A stretch of DNA of 56,799 nucleotides, from contig UQBM01000013.1 in NCBI GenBank assembly GCA_900539265.1, positions 1 through 56,799 of the forward strand, given 5' to 3'. Below are positions 17,823-27,201 of this stretch, in pieces. This DNA comes from an uncultured Mollicutes bacterium (lineage in GTDB: Bacteria; Bacillota_I; Bacilli_A; ML615J-28; CAG-313). Position numbers and translations under genes: made by a program. The notes under the pieces are model-generated. The model was not told the origin of the DNA, made no database searches, and saw only the letters and a program-made list of their open reading frames with translations. The first letter of the stretch is position 1. Every line of letters begins with the position of its first letter.

Positions 17823-18343
17823 TATAATGTACCTCCATTTATCATATGAAAGGCAGTAAAAGCATCAGAAATTGCTGCTTTATATGCATTAGACGTCATC
17901 GTTGCACCACTAATACCAACTATTCCATTTAGTGATGAATCTTTACCAATATATTGATTAGTATAAGAATCTTCCTCAGTTTTGCCACCAATACTTGGAG
18001 TTTCATTACTAGATACTGTTGTAACCTTGGTAATTTTTCCATCTGAAGTAATTCCACACATAATAACAAGACCACTACTATATCCAGTTGTTTCCATTTT
18101 AAAAACATATCCTTTTCCTGTTGTCTCTTTATAAACATTAGTTACTGTTTTAGGTAAATTATCAACATGAACTTCTTCAAAAGTGCTAGCATCAGGCATT
18201 ACTTTATAACATGCCTCATATGCTACCCTACTTTCATATTCTTTAATAATTGGACCTGTAAAAAAGTTTATTCCTGCTAAGATTCCTGAAACAACTAAAC
18301 ATATTAATGTTAAAACAATAACACTTTTTATACTTGTTTTCAT
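17822..18343 (-). CDS. rnfG: RnfG, FMN-carrying periplasmic-side subunit
   Basis: RnfG passes electrons outside the membrane through covalently bound FMN. It is 173 residues: one N-terminal helix (about 8-28) and an FMN-binding domain. The acceptor motif is GISGATMTS, with FMN expected on Thr148, attached by ApbE. One-base overlaps with rnfD and rnfE show translational coupling. Confidence 0.95.
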   Translation of the reverse strand: MKTSIKSVIVLTLICLVVSGILAGINFFTGPIIKEYESRVAYEACYKVMPDASTFEEVHVDNLPKTVTNVYKETTGKGYVFKMETTGYSSGLVIMCGITSDGKITKVTTVSSNETPSIGGKTEEDSYTNQYIGKDSSLNGIVGISGATMTSNAYKAAISDAFTAFHMINGGTL

Positions 18344-19323
18344 TATTTAACACCTCCAAAAGGTCTTTTTCTAGTAAGTTTATCTATATATGGTGTCAAT
18401 ATATTCATAAACAAAATAGCAAACGAGACACCTTCTGGATAACTACCCCACATTCTAATAGCTACTGTTATAATGGCACATCCTATTGCAAAGATTACTT
18501 TACCCCAAGCTCTAGATGGTGTTGTTGAGTAATCCGTTGCCATAAAAATTGCTCCAATTAATAATCCACCTGATAATACTTCATATAAAGCAAATTCTAA
18601 ACTACCATTTAAAATAAATGTAAATAAGAAGACAGAACCGACAAAAATGACTGGTGTATGCCAAGTTATTACTTTGCGAATCATTAAATAAATGCCACCT
18701 AAAATCAAAGCAAGTGAACAAGTCTCACCAATTGCACCACCTCTTAAACCTATCATCATTTCAAAAAGTGATGGTAAGATACCATAATCTAATTTTAAAA
18801 TTGTAAGCGGTGTAGCAGTTGAGGTAGCATCAACAATAACTGGTTGAACAGCAGCACCAACTGATGCACTAAAAGCTAGTAACATGATAATTCTAGCAGT
18901 AATTGCAGGATTAGCAAAATTTTTACCAATTCCTCCAAATAAACCTTTTACAACTACTACAGCAATTACACTACCAATTATAGCCTGCCACCAAGTTACT
19001 GATGCTGGCAAATTTAAAGCTAGCAACAGGCCAGTAACTGCAGCTGATAAATCAGAAATAGTAATTTTTTGTTTACATAATGCTTGAAACCCCCATTCAG
19101 CTAAAACAGCTGAAACTGTACAAACAACAACTAAAATGAAAGCATTAAGACCAAAAATAATAACTGATGCAATTGTGGCAGGTAATAGTGCAATCAAAAC
19201 ATCTAACATTATTTTACTTGTGGTATCTTTACTAAAAATATGAGGCGAGGACGAGACAATCAAATTATTCTCTATTTCTTGAGTTATCATTTTATTTTCA
19301 TTTAAATTTTTAGTTTCTACCAT
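18343..19323 (-). CDS. rnfD: RnfD, membrane subunit with covalent FMN
   Basis: An integral membrane subunit related to NqrB. It is 326 residues with about nine to ten helices. The flavinylation site is the Thr in VDATSTATPLT near residue 168; the second flavin region is marked by GLRGGAIGETCSLALILGG near 200 and YSTTPSRAWGK near 270. The GGIGKNFANPAITAR segment (about 130) is typical of RnfD/NqrB. Confidence 0.96.
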   Translation of the reverse strand: MVETKNLNENKMITQEIENNLIVSSSPHIFSKDTTSKIMLDVLIALLPATIASVIIFGLNAFILVVVCTVSAVLAEWGFQALCKQKITISDLSAAVTGLLLALNLPASVTWWQAIIGSVIAVVVVKGLFGGIGKNFANPAITARIIMLLAFSASVGAAVQPVIVDATSTATPLTILKLDYGILPSLFEMMIGLRGGAIGETCSLALILGGIYLMIRKVITWHTPVIFVGSVFLFTFILNGSLEFALYEVLSGGLLIGAIFMATDYSTTPSRAWGKVIFAIGCAIITVAIRMWGSYPEGVSFAILFMNILTPYIDKLTRKRPFGGVK

Positions 19324-19371
19324 AAAAGGAAAACTCCTTTCTTTTTGAAAAAAGAATTGCCATTATATTTT

Positions 19372-20724
19372 TTATTTACTTTCATTTTGTTTTTCCTCTT
19401 CTTTCTTCTTTTTACTTGCTAAAACATTTAAATATTTTTTAAGTTCAGCTTTTGCTAAGCGATTATTTTGAACAAGAGGTCTTTTAGCAGGACATACATA
19501 TGAACATACCCCACATTCCATACAAAGATTTATTTTTAATTTTACTAATTCTTCGGGATTATTTAATTCAAGAGCTTTAGCAAATGCTGGTGGATCTAAA
19601 TGCAATGGACAATGATTAATACATCTACCACAACGAATGCAATTAGATGCCTCTGGTAATCTTGATTCTTTTTCATTCAATGCAAGAATTGCATTTGTTC
19701 TTTTTGTGATAGGCAAATCAAGACTTGGGACTGCAACGCCCATCATCGGACCACCATACATTACTTTAAAAGGAGTTTCTTTAAACCCTTCACAAAAAGC
19801 AAATACATCTTTTATTTTAGTACCAATTGGTACTATAACATTTTGAGGTTTTCTCACACAAGAACCATCAACAGTAACTACCTTTTCCACAAGTGGCATA
19901 CCTGTTTTAATATATCTAGCAATCCATGCAAGAGTTGTTACATTGATAATCACAACTCCTACATCAAGTGGAAGTTTACCTTCTGGAATCACTCTTTTTG
20001 TAGTATTATAAATTAATACTTTTTCACCACCTTGAGGATAGATGGCAGGAAGAACTTTTATTTCAACTTTTTCATTTTGCATAGCCAACTTATTTAAGGA
20101 TTGAATTGCTGCTTTTTTATTGTTCTCAATGCCAAAAATAATATGTTTTACATCTAAATATTTCTCAATTAATTTAATTCCTTCTTCAAGATCCGAAAGA
20201 TTATCAATCATTGTTCTAGTATCACTTGTAATATATGGTTCACATTCAGCACCATTAATAATTATAGTATCAACCATTGATAAATCTTTTATTGAAAATT
20301 TAACATACGTTGGAAAACCTGCACCACCAAGGCCAACAATACCACTATTTTTAATAGCCTCTACAAATGATTCATAACTATTTACATTAACTGTTTTTAC
20401 ATCTTTAGATACTTCTTGTAAACCATCTGTTTCAATAAAAATAGCCGGTACATATGTTCCATCAGATTCGAGAACATTTTCAATTTTTTTTACTACTCCT
20501 GAAACCGAAGAATGAACAGGAGCAGATATGTAACCTCCTGCTTGGGCAATTTTTTGACCAACTAAAACATGATCACCAACATTTACAATAGGTTTTGCAA
20601 AAGCACCAATGTGCATATTCATTTGCAAAATAACTTCTTTAGGAATAGGCATTCTCACAGCCTTCATTTTATCAGTATTTTTATGATGGGGAACATGTAT
20701 ACCAGGTAACTTAAATAATGGCAT
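19372..20724 (-). CDS. rnfC: RnfC, NADH/NAD+-side subunit
   Basis: The cytoplasmic subunit that binds FMN and reduces NAD+. It is 450 residues: an N-terminal barrel-sandwich domain (HVPHHKNTDKMKAVRMP, then VGDHVLVGQKIAQAGGYISA), a flavin/NAD fold (GIVGLGGAGFPTYVK near 130, INGAECEPYITSDTR near 155) and two 4Fe-4S motifs near the end (CIRCGRCINHCP, CMECGVCSYVCP). It is the first gene of the rnf operon, with a strong promoter about 50 bases upstream. The long Lys-rich C-terminal extension of proteobacterial RnfC is absent. Confidence 0.97.
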   Translation of the reverse strand: MPLFKLPGIHVPHHKNTDKMKAVRMPIPKEVILQMNMHIGAFAKPIVNVGDHVLVGQKIAQAGGYISAPVHSSVSGVVKKIENVLESDGTYVPAIFIETDGLQEVSKDVKTVNVNSYESFVEAIKNSGIVGLGGAGFPTYVKFSIKDLSMVDTIIINGAECEPYITSDTRTMIDNLSDLEEGIKLIEKYLDVKHIIFGIENNKKAAIQSLNKLAMQNEKVEIKVLPAIYPQGGEKVLIYNTTKRVIPEGKLPLDVGVVIINVTTLAWIARYIKTGMPLVEKVVTVDGSCVRKPQNVIVPIGTKIKDVFAFCEGFKETPFKVMYGGPMMGVAVPSLDLPITKRTNAILALNEKESRLPEASNCIRCGRCINHCPLHLDPPAFAKALELNNPEELVKLKINLCMECGVCSYVCPAKRPLVQNNRLAKAELKKYLNVLASKKKKEEEKQNESK

Positions 20725-20770
20725 AAATTATACTCCTTTTATGAATTAATTATGTTTATAATTTATCCAT

Positions 20771-20800
20771 ATTTTACCACGTTATACCCTTTTTTGTCAA
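20771..20800 (-). promoter_or_regulatory. rnf operon promoter
   Basis: Consensus TTGACA (20795-20800), 18 bases, TAAAAT (20771-20776) preceded by TGG (extended -10), on the minus strand before rnfC. Confidence 0.8.
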
Positions 20801-20811
20801 ATGTATCACAA
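20794..20811 (-). promoter_or_regulatory. Rex-like operator over the rnf -35
   Basis: Minus-strand TTGTGATACATTTGACAA matches 12 of 14 fixed positions of the Rex box TTGTGAA-N4-TTCACAA and covers the -35. Rex is the NADH/NAD+-sensing repressor of fermentation genes in Gram-positive bacteria. The assignment is by eye. Confidence 0.45.
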
Positions 20812-20921
20812 AATCTCTTTATTCATATTTTTGATATGGGTATGTTTCAGTTATTATTTAAATATATTATTAAACGAATATTTCACCAATTATTTTGCAA
20901 TTTAGAAATATAAATACAAAT

Positions 20922-20958
20922 AAAACCTCATCTACTTACTAATAGCAAATGAGGTTTT
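20922..20958. terminator. Terminator of nifJ
   Basis: A 10-bp stem (20922-20931 with 20949-20958) with a 17-base loop and T run on the minus strand, 20 bases after the nifJ stop. Confidence 0.8.
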
Positions 20959-20977
20959 TATTATTATACTTATCTAA

Positions 20978-23900
20978 TTATTCAGCAAAATTCATTGATA
21001 GATATCTTTGATAACTCTTATATCTTCTTTGTGCTTCTTCTTTATTTTTAGCAAGAAGTTTTTCAGCTTCTGTAGGATTGATATTCTTTAATTGTGCATA
21101 ACGAGTTTCACTCATTAGATATTCATCATATTTATCCCAATCTGGTTCTTTAGAATCAACTTGAAGAGGGTTCTTTCCTTCTTGAGCAAGACGAGGATCA
21201 TAGCGAAGAAGAGTCCAATATCCGCATTCAACTGCAAGTTTAGCTTGTTCTTGGGCTTTTCCCATACCACGTTTTAGACCATGATTAATACATGGAGAAT
21301 AAGCTATTACAATTGAAGGTCCATGATAACTTTCTGCTTCTCTCATCGCTTTTAAAAGTTGAGCTTGACTTGCACCATGCGATACATAAGCAACATAAAC
21401 ATGACCATAACTCATAGCAATTGCAGCTAAATCTTTTTTCTTTCCGTGTTTTCCAGCAGCAGTAAATTTAGCAATAGATGCTGTTGGTGAAGATTTAGAA
21501 GATTGACCACCTGTATTAGAATAAACTTCTGTATCTAAAACTAAAATATTAATATCTTCATTGTTGGCAATTACATGGTCAAGGCCACCATATCCAATAT
21601 CATATGCCCAACCATCACCGCCGAAAATCCATTGTGAACGTTTAACAAGATGATCTTTAAGATCTAAAATAGCTTTTGCATGTGGACAATCTTTACCCTC
21701 AAGAAGCGGTACAAGTTCATCAGCAACTTCTCTTGTAACCTTATAATCCTCTCTATTTTCAAGCCATATTTTAAAGAGTTCATGCATACGACCATCAGTA
21801 TTTTGACATTCTTTTAAAGCCTCTTCCATATGAGTTGCAATTTGATCACGTAAAGCAATACTTGCGGCAACCATACCAAAACCAAATTCAGCATTATCTT
21901 CAAACAATGAATTAGCCCAAGCAGGTCCATGACCATCTTTATTTTTTGTGTATGGTGTAGCAGGGAAACTACCACCATAAATTGATGAGCATCCTGTAGC
22001 ATTAGCAATAACCATATGATCACCAAATAATTGTGTTGCAAGTTTTACATATGGTGTTTCACCACATCCACCACATGCACCAGAGAATTCAAATAGAGGT
22101 TGAGCAAATTGACTATTTTTAGGATTTGCCATTTTGTCTACTAAATGATCTTTATAAGTAACTTCATTAAAGAAATATTTTGCTTCTTCTGCTTGTCCTT
22201 TCTCTAAAGCTTCACTAATTGGAACCATCTTAAGGGCTTTTTCACCTTTCTTACCAGGACAAGTATTCACACATACTTCACATCCTGTACAATCAAGAGT
22301 TGAGATTTGAAGAGAATATTTTAATCCTTCAAAACCTTTTCCCGTTGGTGTTAAATAAAGAGTTCCCTCAGGTGCTTTTTTAACTTCCTCTTCATTTACT
22401 AAGAATGGTCTAACTACTGCATGTGGACAAACAAATGAACATTGATTACATTGAATACAATTTTCTGGAATCCACATTGGTACAAAATTTGCTGTACCAC
22501 GTTTTTCATAAGCAGCACTACCGTTAGGCATTGTACCATCTTCATATCCAGTAAAAGCTGAAACCGGTAAATCATAACCTTTTACTTTATTGACTGGATC
22601 AGCAATTGTTTTTACAAAATGAGGACGATTTTCATCAACTGCTACTTCTTCAACAGGTAAATTCTTCCATGCTGATTTTACTTTTACTTCAACCAAACCT
22701 TCAGCACCTTTATCAATTGCTTGATAATTTAATTGAACAATAGCTTCACCTTTTTTACCATAAGTTTTAGCTGCATATTTTTTCATTAAATCTTGAGCAG
22801 TCTCATATGGCATAATTTGTTCATTAAGTTTAAAGAAAGCTGATTGTAAAATTGTATTTGTTCTATTACCAAGACCAATTTCTCTTGCAAGATGGACAGC
22901 ATCAATAATATAAAATTTAGCATGCTTTTGTGCAAGTTGTTTTTTAAAAGCATTAGGTAGATGTGCTTCTAATTCTTTAGCATTTCTTACTGTATTCAAA
23001 AGGAAGGTTCCGCCATCTTTTAAACAACTAAGCATATCATACTTTTCAACATATGCCTCTAAACTACAACTAACAAAATCAGCATGACTTACAAGATATG
23101 GAGCTGTAATTGGTTTAGGACCAAAACGTAAATGTGAACGTGTTACTCCTCCTGATTTTTTTGAATCATATGCAAAATAAGCTTGTGCATAAAGATCAGT
23201 ATTATCACCAATAATTTTAATTGTGTTTTTATTAGCACCAACAGTACCATCACTTCCAAGTCCAAAGAAGACAAGTTCCGATGTATCTTCTAATAATTTA
23301 AGTTCCTTACCAACAGGTATACTTAAATGTGTTACATCATCTTCAATACCAACAGTAAATCCATCAAAACCATTTTTCTTTAAATGATCAAATACTGCAA
23401 TCATTTGAGCAGGAGTTGTATCTTTACTAGATAAACCATATCTACCACCAATAATAATAGGAGCACTTTTTACACCATAATATGCTGCTTTAACATCTAG
23501 ATATAATGGTTCACCTAGAGCACCTGGTTCTTTAGTTCGGTCTAATACTGCTACTCTCTTCACAGTTTTCGGCATAACATTAAATAAATATTCTTTCGCA
23601 AAAGGACGATACAAATGAACAGTTACACAACCAACCTTTTTACCTTTTTTATTTAAATAATCAACGACTTGTTTAACTGTTTCTGTAACTGAACCCATTG
23701 CAACAATAACATCAGTTGCATCTTCCACACCATAATACACAAATGGAGCATAAGTTCTACCTGTTACTTCGCTGATTTTTTTCATATAGTCAGCAACTAC
23801 ACTAGGCACTTCATTGTAAAATTTATTTTGTATTTCTCTTGTTTGAAAATAAACATCATCATTTTGAGCAGAACCTCTTGTTACAGGATGTTCAAATGTT

Positions 23901-24526
23901 AATGCTCTTTCTCTAAAACGTTTTACAGCATTTTTATCAAGTAAATTTTCAAATACTTCATAATCCATGACTTCAACTTTTTGAATTTCATGTGAAGTTC
24001 TAAATCCATCAAAGAAATGCATAAATGGTACGCTTGTCTTGATTGCAGCAAGGTGTGCAACTCCTGCAAGATCCATTACTTCTTGAACGGATGAAGTTGC
24101 CATCATCGCAAAACCAGTTTGACGACACGCCATAACATCTTGGTGATCACCAAAAATTGATAAAGCTTGCGCCGCTAAACTTCTTGCTGAAACGTGAATT
24201 ACTCCTGGTAATAACTCACCAGCAATTTTATACATGTTAGGAATTTTTAATAATAACCCTTGGCTTGCTGTAAATGTTGTTGTCAGTGCTCCTGCTTGTA
24301 ATGATCCATGTACAGAACCAGCCGCACCAGCTTCTGATTGCATTTCAACAATCTTAACAGGCATACCGAAAAGATTCTTTTTTCCTTTTGATGCCCATTC
24401 TTCCGCATACTCAGCCATTGGTGATGATGGAGTAATTGGATAGATACCAGCTACTTCAGTAAAAGCATACGCGCAATGAGCCGCTGCTTGATTACCATCC
24501 ATAGATTGGAAAACTTTTTTAGACAT
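20978..24526 (-). CDS. nifJ: Pyruvate:ferredoxin oxidoreductase, single-chain
   Basis: Converts pyruvate, CoA and oxidised ferredoxin (or flavodoxin) to acetyl-CoA, CO2 and reduced ferredoxin in the cytoplasm. It is 1,182 residues, full length for the homodimeric enzyme. Domains in order: pyrimidine-binding domain (AEVAGIYPITPSSP-like, about 25-40), the central gamma and CoA domains, a two-cluster ferredoxin domain (CIQCNQCSFVCP and CTGCEVCVNTCPG, about 690-755), and the TPP domain (GCGETPYVKLATQLFGDH, GGDGWAYDIGYGGLDH, DTEVYSNTGGQ), ending with the family C-terminal arm. Its product feeds the Rnf complex encoded directly downstream, but a terminator and a separate promoter divide the two units. 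Confidence 0.98.
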   Translation of the reverse strand: MSKKVFQSMDGNQAAAHCAYAFTEVAGIYPITPSSPMAEYAEEWASKGKKNLFGMPVKIVEMQSEAGAAGSVHGSLQAGALTTTFTASQGLLLKIPNMYKIAGELLPGVIHVSARSLAAQALSIFGDHQDVMACRQTGFAMMATSSVQEVMDLAGVAHLAAIKTSVPFMHFFDGFRTSHEIQKVEVMDYEVFENLLDKNAVKRFRERALTFEHPVTRGSAQNDDVYFQTREIQNKFYNEVPSVVADYMKKISEVTGRTYAPFVYYGVEDATDVIVAMGSVTETVKQVVDYLNKKGKKVGCVTVHLYRPFAKEYLFNVMPKTVKRVAVLDRTKEPGALGEPLYLDVKAAYYGVKSAPIIIGGRYGLSSKDTTPAQMIAVFDHLKKNGFDGFTVGIEDDVTHLSIPVGKELKLLEDTSELVFFGLGSDGTVGANKNTIKIIGDNTDLYAQAYFAYDSKKSGGVTRSHLRFGPKPITAPYLVSHADFVSCSLEAYVEKYDMLSCLKDGGTFLLNTVRNAKELEAHLPNAFKKQLAQKHAKFYIIDAVHLAREIGLGNRTNTILQSAFFKLNEQIMPYETAQDLMKKYAAKTYGKKGEAIVQLNYQAIDKGAEGLVEVKVKSAWKNLPVEEVAVDENRPHFVKTIADPVNKVKGYDLPVSAFTGYEDGTMPNGSAAYEKRGTANFVPMWIPENCIQCNQCSFVCPHAVVRPFLVNEEEVKKAPEGTLYLTPTGKGFEGLKYSLQISTLDCTGCEVCVNTCPGKKGEKALKMVPISEALEKGQAEEAKYFFNEVTYKDHLVDKMANPKNSQFAQPLFEFSGACGGCGETPYVKLATQLFGDHMVIANATGCSSIYGGSFPATPYTKNKDGHGPAWANSLFEDNAEFGFGMVAASIALRDQIATHMEEALKECQNTDGRMHELFKIWLENREDYKVTREVADELVPLLEGKDCPHAKAILDLKDHLVKRSQWIFGGDGWAYDIGYGGLDHVIANNEDINILVLDTEVYSNTGGQSSKSSPTASIAKFTAAGKHGKKKDLAAIAMSYGHVYVAYVSHGASQAQLLKAMREAESYHGPSIVIAYSPCINHGLKRGMGKAQEQAKLAVECGYWTLLRYDPRLAQEGKNPLQVDSKEPDWDKYDEYLMSETRYAQLKNINPTEAEKLLAKNKEEAQRRYKSYQRYLSMNFAE

Positions 24527-24561
24527 AAATAATTCCTCCTATTTATCTTTCATACTTATTT

Positions 24562-24590
24562 ATTATACCACATTATGTTAATTTGGTAAA
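24562..24590 (-). promoter_or_regulatory. nifJ promoter
   Basis: TTTACC (24585-24590), 17 bases, TATAAT (24562-24567) preceded by TGG, on the minus strand; AGGAGG lies before the start. A Rex-like pair (TTGTTTA and TTAACAT) overlaps it, but with five instead of four bases between the halves. Confidence 0.7.
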
Positions 24591-24612
24591 CAAAATAACA
24601 TAAATTTTGTTT
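24588..24612. repeat. Inverted repeat between the unknown membrane gene and nifJ
   Basis: AAACAAAAT (24588-24596) and ATTTTGTTT (24604-24612), a 9-bp perfect dyad that ends on the stop codon of the gene before nifJ and touches the nifJ -35. It is AT-only apart from one pair per arm; it may be a weak terminator or an operator. Confidence 0.35.
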
Positions 24613-25403
24613 TAATACTTCAAAAACTTTGTTAATATTGCTAAAGCGGTTGAAATTATAAAACCAATACCACAATAATAACATACAGATGTACCTTTGA
24701 CATTCATAACAAAAATGCCAACAAAATCATTGATATTAGTAACTTCTGAAGCATTGATATTTGTTTTAAAGATAACTGGCATTAGAAGTAGTACGGCACT
24801 AATTGCAATCCCAAAAACACTAATTCTAAAAAGTTTATTTTTCTTCTTTTCCAAAATACCTTTAATTGACCTAATACCAACCAAAACAGCACAAGCAAAT
24901 TCTAATGCAATTAAAATTACAATTATTAGCATCGGAAAGGGATTGGCCCAATTATCAAAAAACATTTTCATATCCATTTTTCCAGCATATGCTTTAATGG
25001 CTTTATTTAATTTAATATTATAATCGAACTGATTTTTGATGCTATTGGCCAAATCCGTATATTTGATTCCTTTATTTTTAAGTCTCACAATATCAAACAT
25101 AATAGCCTCATTATCATTTCCAGATTCAATCATATTGCCATCTTCATCAAAAACTACATCATTTGTACTATAATACATTTGTAAGGCAATACAAGTATTA
25201 TAAATAATCTCATTTATTCCTTCTGTTTTTAATTCCTCATATGATTTATCAATATTTTCATTCTCTGTGATATATTTTTCTATTTCTTCTTGATGATTAC
25301 TATAAACCTTATCTAAATCAAACTTTAAAATGGGAAAAAACAACAAACTAAAACACATCGCAACTGCTAATACTAATGTTATACCATAAAAGATTTTTTT
25401 CAC
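24612..25403 (-). CDS. Membrane protein of unknown function
   Basis: 263 residues with four predicted helices (about 5-27, 152-176, 192-213, 238-262). Residues 28-150 form a polar, helical loop expected outside the cell. The last helix begins with a CYYC motif. I do not recognise the family. The start is GTG with AGGAGG well placed upstream. It lies in its own transcription unit just before nifJ, and I see no clear functional link. Confidence 0.8.
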   Translation of the reverse strand: MKKIFYGITLVLAVAMCFSLLFFPILKFDLDKVYSNHQEEIEKYITENENIDKSYEELKTEGINEIIYNTCIALQMYYSTNDVVFDEDGNMIESGNDNEAIMFDIVRLKNKGIKYTDLANSIKNQFDYNIKLNKAIKAYAGKMDMKMFFDNWANPFPMLIIVILIALEFACAVLVGIRSIKGILEKKKNKLFRISVFGIAISAVLLLMPVIFKTNINASEVTNINDFVGIFVMNVKGTSVCYYCGIGFIISTALAILTKFLKY

Positions 25404-25752
25404 TATCTATCCTCCTAATATCAAAATCTAAACTATTTAATAATTTAATAATATAATAAATAAACAAAAAATGACTAAATGATTTATATGCAACTTTTCT
25501 TTAGTTATTATACTAAAATTTTTCAACTTTAACAATAAAAGCGATTAACATTTTTTTCTTTATATATATATTTGACTTTCATATCAAATAATAAAATGAA
25601 AAATAAAACAATAATTTTGTTAACTTCTTTATTTTACTTGTCAGTTTTTTCCTATTATCCATAAAGTCTTAAACTCCAATTTACAAATTTTACTATTGTT
25701 TAAAAAATACATAAAAGAACTTTTTTCACATATACTACTAATGGTGATAGAT
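25404..25752. other. AT-rich intergenic region between divergent genes
   Basis: About 350 bases, very AT-rich, between the unknown membrane gene (minus) and murE (plus). I find no convincing -35/-10 pair for murE (TTGACT at about 25572 is followed by TAAAAT only 14 bases on), no stable hairpin and no RNA gene. An open TTG-started extension of murE runs through its end but has no ribosome site. Confidence 0.5.
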
Positions 25753-27171
25753 ATGTTATTAAAAGAAATATATACTGAATATGATTATAATATTGAAGTT
25801 ACTGGGGTACAAACAGATTCACGATTTGTCAAACCTGGTAATTTATTTTTGCCAATTAAGGGTAAAAATTTTGAAGGTGATGAGTTTTTTATTGATGCAA
25901 TTACCAAAGGTGCTGTTGCCATTGTTTATGATAAAGAAATTAATAATTTAACTATTCCTGTCATTATTGTAGATAATTTAGAAAAAGAATTACTAAGACT
26001 AATTGACCTAATTTATGAAAAACCTTATAATGAACTGACAATGATTGGTGTAACAGGAACCGATGGTAAAACTAGTGTTTCTACTTTAACATCATATCTT
26101 TTAAACCATTTATCTAGATGTGCAAATATTGGTACTAATGGAATTATTTATGATAAAGAAATTATTGATAATGTATTTACAACACCAATTTTAACTCAAA
26201 ATTATAGTCTTTTAAGAGAATTCTCAAATCTTGGTATTTCTTATGTTTCAATGGAAGTATCTAGTCAAGGTATTGCTAACAAACGAATTGAAGGTATTTT
26301 ATACGATTATGCTATTTTTACCAATCTTTCCCATGAACACTTAGATACCCATAAAACAATGCATAATTATTTTTTAACTAAATTAAAACTTTTTAAACAA
26401 TTAAAAAAACAAGGAGTAATGATTGTCAATAAGGATGATTATTATGCCAAATTTTTTGAAAAATATTCAAATGTTATTTACTATAGTTTATTTTCCCCCT
26501 CAGATTATCAAGCTATACACATTAGATATTATCAAAATCATACCGTCTTTGACTTAAAAGCGAAGGATTTTATTTTAGAAAATCTAAGAGTCAATAGAAC
26601 CGAAGAATACAATATATATAATATTTTACCTGCTATTATCATTTCCTTAAAAGAAGGTCTTGATATTAATTTACTATATGAACTTCTTCTTGATTTACCA
26701 ATTATTCCTGGTCGACTTGAAAAGGTTCCTGTTAGATATCCTTTTGATGTCTATATCGATTTTGCTCACACCCCTAATGCTTTAAAAAATGTCCTATCTG
26801 CCCTTAGAAAAAAAGCCAAAAGAAATATTATTTTAGTATGTGGAGCCGCTGGCAACAAAGATAAAACCAAAAGACCTTTAATGGGAAATGTGGCAACAGA
26901 GTATGCTGATTACACAATTTTTACATCTGAAGATCCTCGTCTTGAAGATCCTAATGATATTATCAAAGAAATGACTAAAATGATTGATTTAGAAAGTCCT
27001 AATTATAAAATTATTATTAATAGACAAGATGCTCTTTCTTATGCTTTTAAAATTGCTAAAAAAGATGATATTATTTTAGTTACTGGAAAAGGTCGCGAAA
27101 ACTTTTTTGAAGAAAATAATATTATTTATCCATATTCTGATTTTGACTATTTATTGGATATTAAAATTTAA
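25753..27171 (+). CDS. murE: MurE, UDP-MurNAc-tripeptide synthetase
   Basis: Adds the third amino acid (meso-diaminopimelate or lysine) to UDP-MurNAc-L-Ala-D-Glu in cell-wall synthesis. 472 residues from the ATG at 25753, which has GGTGAT four bases upstream. Domains: N-terminal uridine-binding region (GVQTDSRFVKPGNLFLPIKG), ATP loop (GVTGTDGKTS, about 114), central motifs (MEVSSQGIANKRIEG; FTNLSHEHLDTH) and the C-terminal ligase domain (DFAHTPNALKNVL; CGAAGNKDKTKRPLMG). The specificity loop reads SEDPRLEDP instead of the DNPR of diaminopimelate enzymes; the Arg is kept, so the substrate is uncertain. It stands alone rather than in a mur cluster. Confidence 0.93.
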   Translation: MLLKEIYTEYDYNIEVTGVQTDSRFVKPGNLFLPIKGKNFEGDEFFIDAITKGAVAIVYDKEINNLTIPVIIVDNLEKELLRLIDLIYEKPYNELTMIGVTGTDGKTSVSTLTSYLLNHLSRCANIGTNGIIYDKEIIDNVFTTPILTQNYSLLREFSNLGISYVSMEVSSQGIANKRIEGILYDYAIFTNLSHEHLDTHKTMHNYFLTKLKLFKQLKKQGVMIVNKDDYYAKFFEKYSNVIYYSLFSPSDYQAIHIRYYQNHTVFDLKAKDFILENLRVNRTEEYNIYNILPAIIISLKEGLDINLLYELLLDLPIIPGRLEKVPVRYPFDVYIDFAHTPNALKNVLSALRKKAKRNIILVCGAAGNKDKTKRPLMGNVATEYADYTIFTSEDPRLEDPNDIIKEMTKMIDLESPNYKIIINRQDALSYAFKIAKKDDIILVTGKGRENFFEENNIIYPYSDFDYLLDIKI

Positions 27172-27201
27172 AAATAAGGAAATAAGTCATTTCCTTATTT
27201 T
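27171..27201. terminator. Bidirectional terminator between murE and the GH3 gene
   Basis: A 13-bp perfect stem (27171-27183 with 27189-27201) and 5-base loop with A/T flanks. The arms include the murE stop on one side and the GH3 stop on the other, so one hairpin serves both convergent genes. Confidence 0.85.
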
